Shown here one piece after another: positions 34,087-35,321 of a DNA stretch of 35,321 nt; position 1 is the first letter of the stretch; the number at the start of each line of letters is the position of its first letter. The notes beneath the pieces are model-generated. The model searched no databases and was not told where the DNA came from. It saw nothing but the letters and a program-made list of their open reading frames with translations. Source of the stretch: an uncultured Prevotellaceae bacterium (lineage in GTDB: Bacteria > Bacteroidota > Bacteroidia > Bacteroidales > Bacteroidaceae); contig CACWLC010000026.1 in NCBI GenBank assembly GCA_902761605.1, positions 1 through 35,321 of the forward strand. Reading direction: 5' to 3'. Both the position numbers and the translations under genes were made by a program.

Positions 34087-34870
34087 TCTCAGCTGCTTTC
34101 GTCTTATTTGTGCTTGTGAATGTCAGAACTAACTCTGGCTTTGGTTCTATAATGGTCTTATTTCCTTCTGAATCGTATATTTCTATTTGAGGTATGTTGC
34201 AAACGAAGTTTATCGTACGTGACGAAGAATCCAATGTGAGAGTTGATTTTGAAGGAACCACATCCATCACAATGGCATAATACTCGCCATTAGAAAGCGT
34301 CACAACAAACGGATAACGTAAGAATGCATAGTTCGTATAGGGAGATAGTTCAAAATAAACCAGATTCTCAGAATACCCAACGCAATAAATATCCGTTACT
34401 ATACCAATATGTGTGCTGAAATCTTCCTTTGCATTTTCTAACGAAGACAAGTCTCCAATTAAACCAGTCTTGAATAAAAGAAGATCCTCGTCTTTTAATG
34501 GCGCACCTATTATCATCGAAGTAGTCAGCTTAGTGATGCTGAATGACGAATAAGATGATAAGTACTGAGATAACGCATGCATGGCAATTGCCTTAAACGG
34601 GAATGTGGTAAAATCGAAACTATATATTCTATCGACACCTAATGAGAAATAATAGTTGTTCTGCTCAGCATCAACATTCTTTCCATTTAATGTCCATTGA
34701 CCTGAATAAACTCCCGACATACTCTTAATAATATTATTGGAGTTTACATACAGATCGTTTGATGAAGCATAATTGTTTAAGGTATCATCATCCCCTTTTG
34801 AACAGCCTGCAAGTGCCGTACCTATCATCAGAATCAGACATACTTTTTGTAATAAGCTTCTTGTATTCAT
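34076..34870 (-). CDS. Unrecognised lipoprotein heading the ECF operon
   Basis: 264 residues from MNTRSLLQKVCLILMIGTALAGC, which gives a lipobox; the frame extends upstream to 34924, but that start would add a non-signal extension. SKGDDD follows the Cys, suggesting surface display. The mature part includes SMSGVYSGQWTLNGKNVD, a domain start common in Bacteroidota lipoproteins that bind or sense something at the surface, and a beta-rich remainder (YAIVMDVVPSKSTLTLDSSSRTINFVC). No family is assigned with confidence. As the first gene of the sigma operon it may be a sensor or an effector. Promoter and paired dyads lie directly upstream. Confidence 0.7.
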   Translation of the reverse strand: MNTRSLLQKVCLILMIGTALAGCSKGDDDTLNNYASSNDLYVNSNNIIKSMSGVYSGQWTLNGKNVDAEQNNYYFSLGVDRIYSFDFTTFPFKAIAMHALSQYLSSYSSFSITKLTTSMIIGAPLKDEDLLLFKTGLIGDLSSLENAKEDFSTHIGIVTDIYCVGYSENLVYFELSPYTNYAFLRYPFVVTLSNGEYYAIVMDVVPSKSTLTLDSSSRTINFVCNIPQIEIYDSEGNKTIIEPKPELVLTFTSTNKTKAAENGN

Positions 34871-34937
34871 ATTTTTCGATCCATTTTTATAGTTATAACG
34901 GAGAAAAAGCAAAAACTTGCACATTAAAGCGGTAATT

Positions 34938-34953
34938 TCACACTATATTGTGA
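34938..34953. promoter_or_regulatory. Dyad TCACA-N6-TGTGA, downstream copy
   Basis: TCACACTATATTGTGA, followed by TTTT. It lies just downstream of the predicted transcription start of the ECF operon. A near-identical copy is at 35000-35015. Confidence 0.55.
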
Positions 34954-34962
34954 TTTTTGTTG

Positions 34963-34993
34963 CAAAGATATAATAGAAATATGAAATGACAAA
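34963..34993 (-). promoter_or_regulatory. Promoter of the ECF operon
   Basis: On the minus strand TTTG (plus 34990-34993), a 19-base spacer and TATCTTTG (plus 34963-34970). The form is that of housekeeping Bacteroidota promoters, giving a leader of about 85 nt to the ATG at 34870. Confidence 0.75.
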
Positions 34994-34999
34994 GGAAAT

Positions 35000-35015
35000 T
35001 CACAGAATATTGTGA
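35000..35015. promoter_or_regulatory. Dyad TCACA-N6-TGTGA, upstream copy
   Basis: TCACAGAATATTGTGA, followed by TTTT. It lies just upstream of the -33 box of the ECF operon, 62 bases centre to centre from the other copy. Confidence 0.55.
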
Positions 35016-35201
35016 TTTTCAGCCTATTGAAGCTCTACCACTCGGGTATGATGACTTAAGCACATGCTGAAAGAATGGTGCAAAAGCAATATTGCACCTC
35101 ATTTTTGGGTGTTGACACGACAGAGATTTGGGGGATTCGTGTGGTTTGTCGCAAAATGGCGCGTGTGTCGTGTATAGTTGACAAAGAAATCAGAAAAAAA
35201 C

Positions 35202-35232
35202 TTGGAAGCGGGTGAAAATCGCCGTATCTTTG
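35202..35232 (+). promoter_or_regulatory. Promoter for a rightward gene beyond the window
   Basis: TTGG (35202-35205), a 19-base spacer and TATCTTTG (35225-35232), followed by an A-rich leader that runs to the window edge without a convincing start codon. Nothing else was recognised between 35016 and 35201. Confidence 0.65.
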
Positions 35233-35321
35233 CATCGTCAATCAGAAACAAATCTGAGAGATTTAAATAAAAAATAAGAAATAAAAAATAAAAAAGAATT
35301 TAAGGTATAACATTTTAAAAT

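Noticed and set aside
35056-35241. 61-codon leftward frame
   Set aside because: It overlaps a good rightward promoter, lacks its own promoter and has no protein-like features.
1-35321. tRNA, rRNA, CRISPR arrays, transposase genes or attachment sites
   Set aside because: I looked for cloverleaf-like tRNA ends, regularly spaced direct repeats with unique spacers, and transposase motifs, and saw none. The three cbiA palindromes have nearly identical 7-bp gaps and are not a CRISPR array.

Overview
The window looks like the chromosome of a gut-type Bacteroidota, most likely a Prevotella/Segatella-like genus. This rests on the promoters (TTG/TTTG, then about 19-21 bases, then TAnnTTTG), the absence of clear Shine-Dalgarno sequences, many lipoproteins with serine/acidic residues after the lipobox cysteine, TonB-dependent receptors, a GH31 glycosidase, and an ECF sigma gene followed by a membrane/barrel protein. 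The genus is inference.

Layout. (1) 1-4175, rightward: the end of an unrecognised, probably helicase-like gene, then an Eco57I-type DNA methylase/restriction gene broken by two single-base frame losses. (2) 4176-4820: gene-poor spacer with a terminator-like hairpin, a degenerate repeat and a promoter. (3) 4821-6458: a phosphoglycerate mutase carrying a lipoprotein signal. (4) 9343-6539, leftward: a GH31 glycosidase and a small repeat protein. (5) 9480-26388: a cobalamin region. A substrate-binding lipoprotein and permease (rightward) converge on a four-gene leftward biosynthesis operon (CbiA, CbiE-T, CbiG-F, CbiJ-D). A cobalamin riboswitch at about 17716-17882 heads the rightward arm: a BtuB-like receptor, a lipoprotein CbiK chelatase, a second TonB receptor, then a CbiH-C fusion and CbiP. 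(6) 27936-26392 and 28044-28769: divergent 5'-nucleotidase and DUF2461 genes. (7) 34870-28793, leftward: a tight seven-gene unit with a lipoprotein, an ECF sigma factor, an anti-sigma/barrel protein, three more lipoproteins and a lipoprotein serpin. (8) 34871-35321: divergent promoters and a pair of matching dyads.

How the genes work together. The corrin genes cover much of the anaerobic (early cobalt) pathway: CbiK, H, F, G, D, J, E, T, C, A and P. CbiL, CbiB, nucleotide-loop genes and an importer ATPase are not in the window. The chelatase is predicted to be outside the cytoplasm and sits between two outer-membrane receptors, so it may process or capture tetrapyrrole at the cell surface. 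The ECF unit encodes a probable serine-protease inhibitor and a protein resembling a metalloprotease propeptide, which together suggest an inducible surface anti-protease function (inference).

The least expected sequence-level feature is two families of short repeats inside coding regions. Six arrays of four heptamers (consensus GARGKRA) lie in the GH31, cbiET, btuB and cbiHC genes, and three 22-bp-spaced palindromes lie in cbiA. All are read through without breaking the frame.
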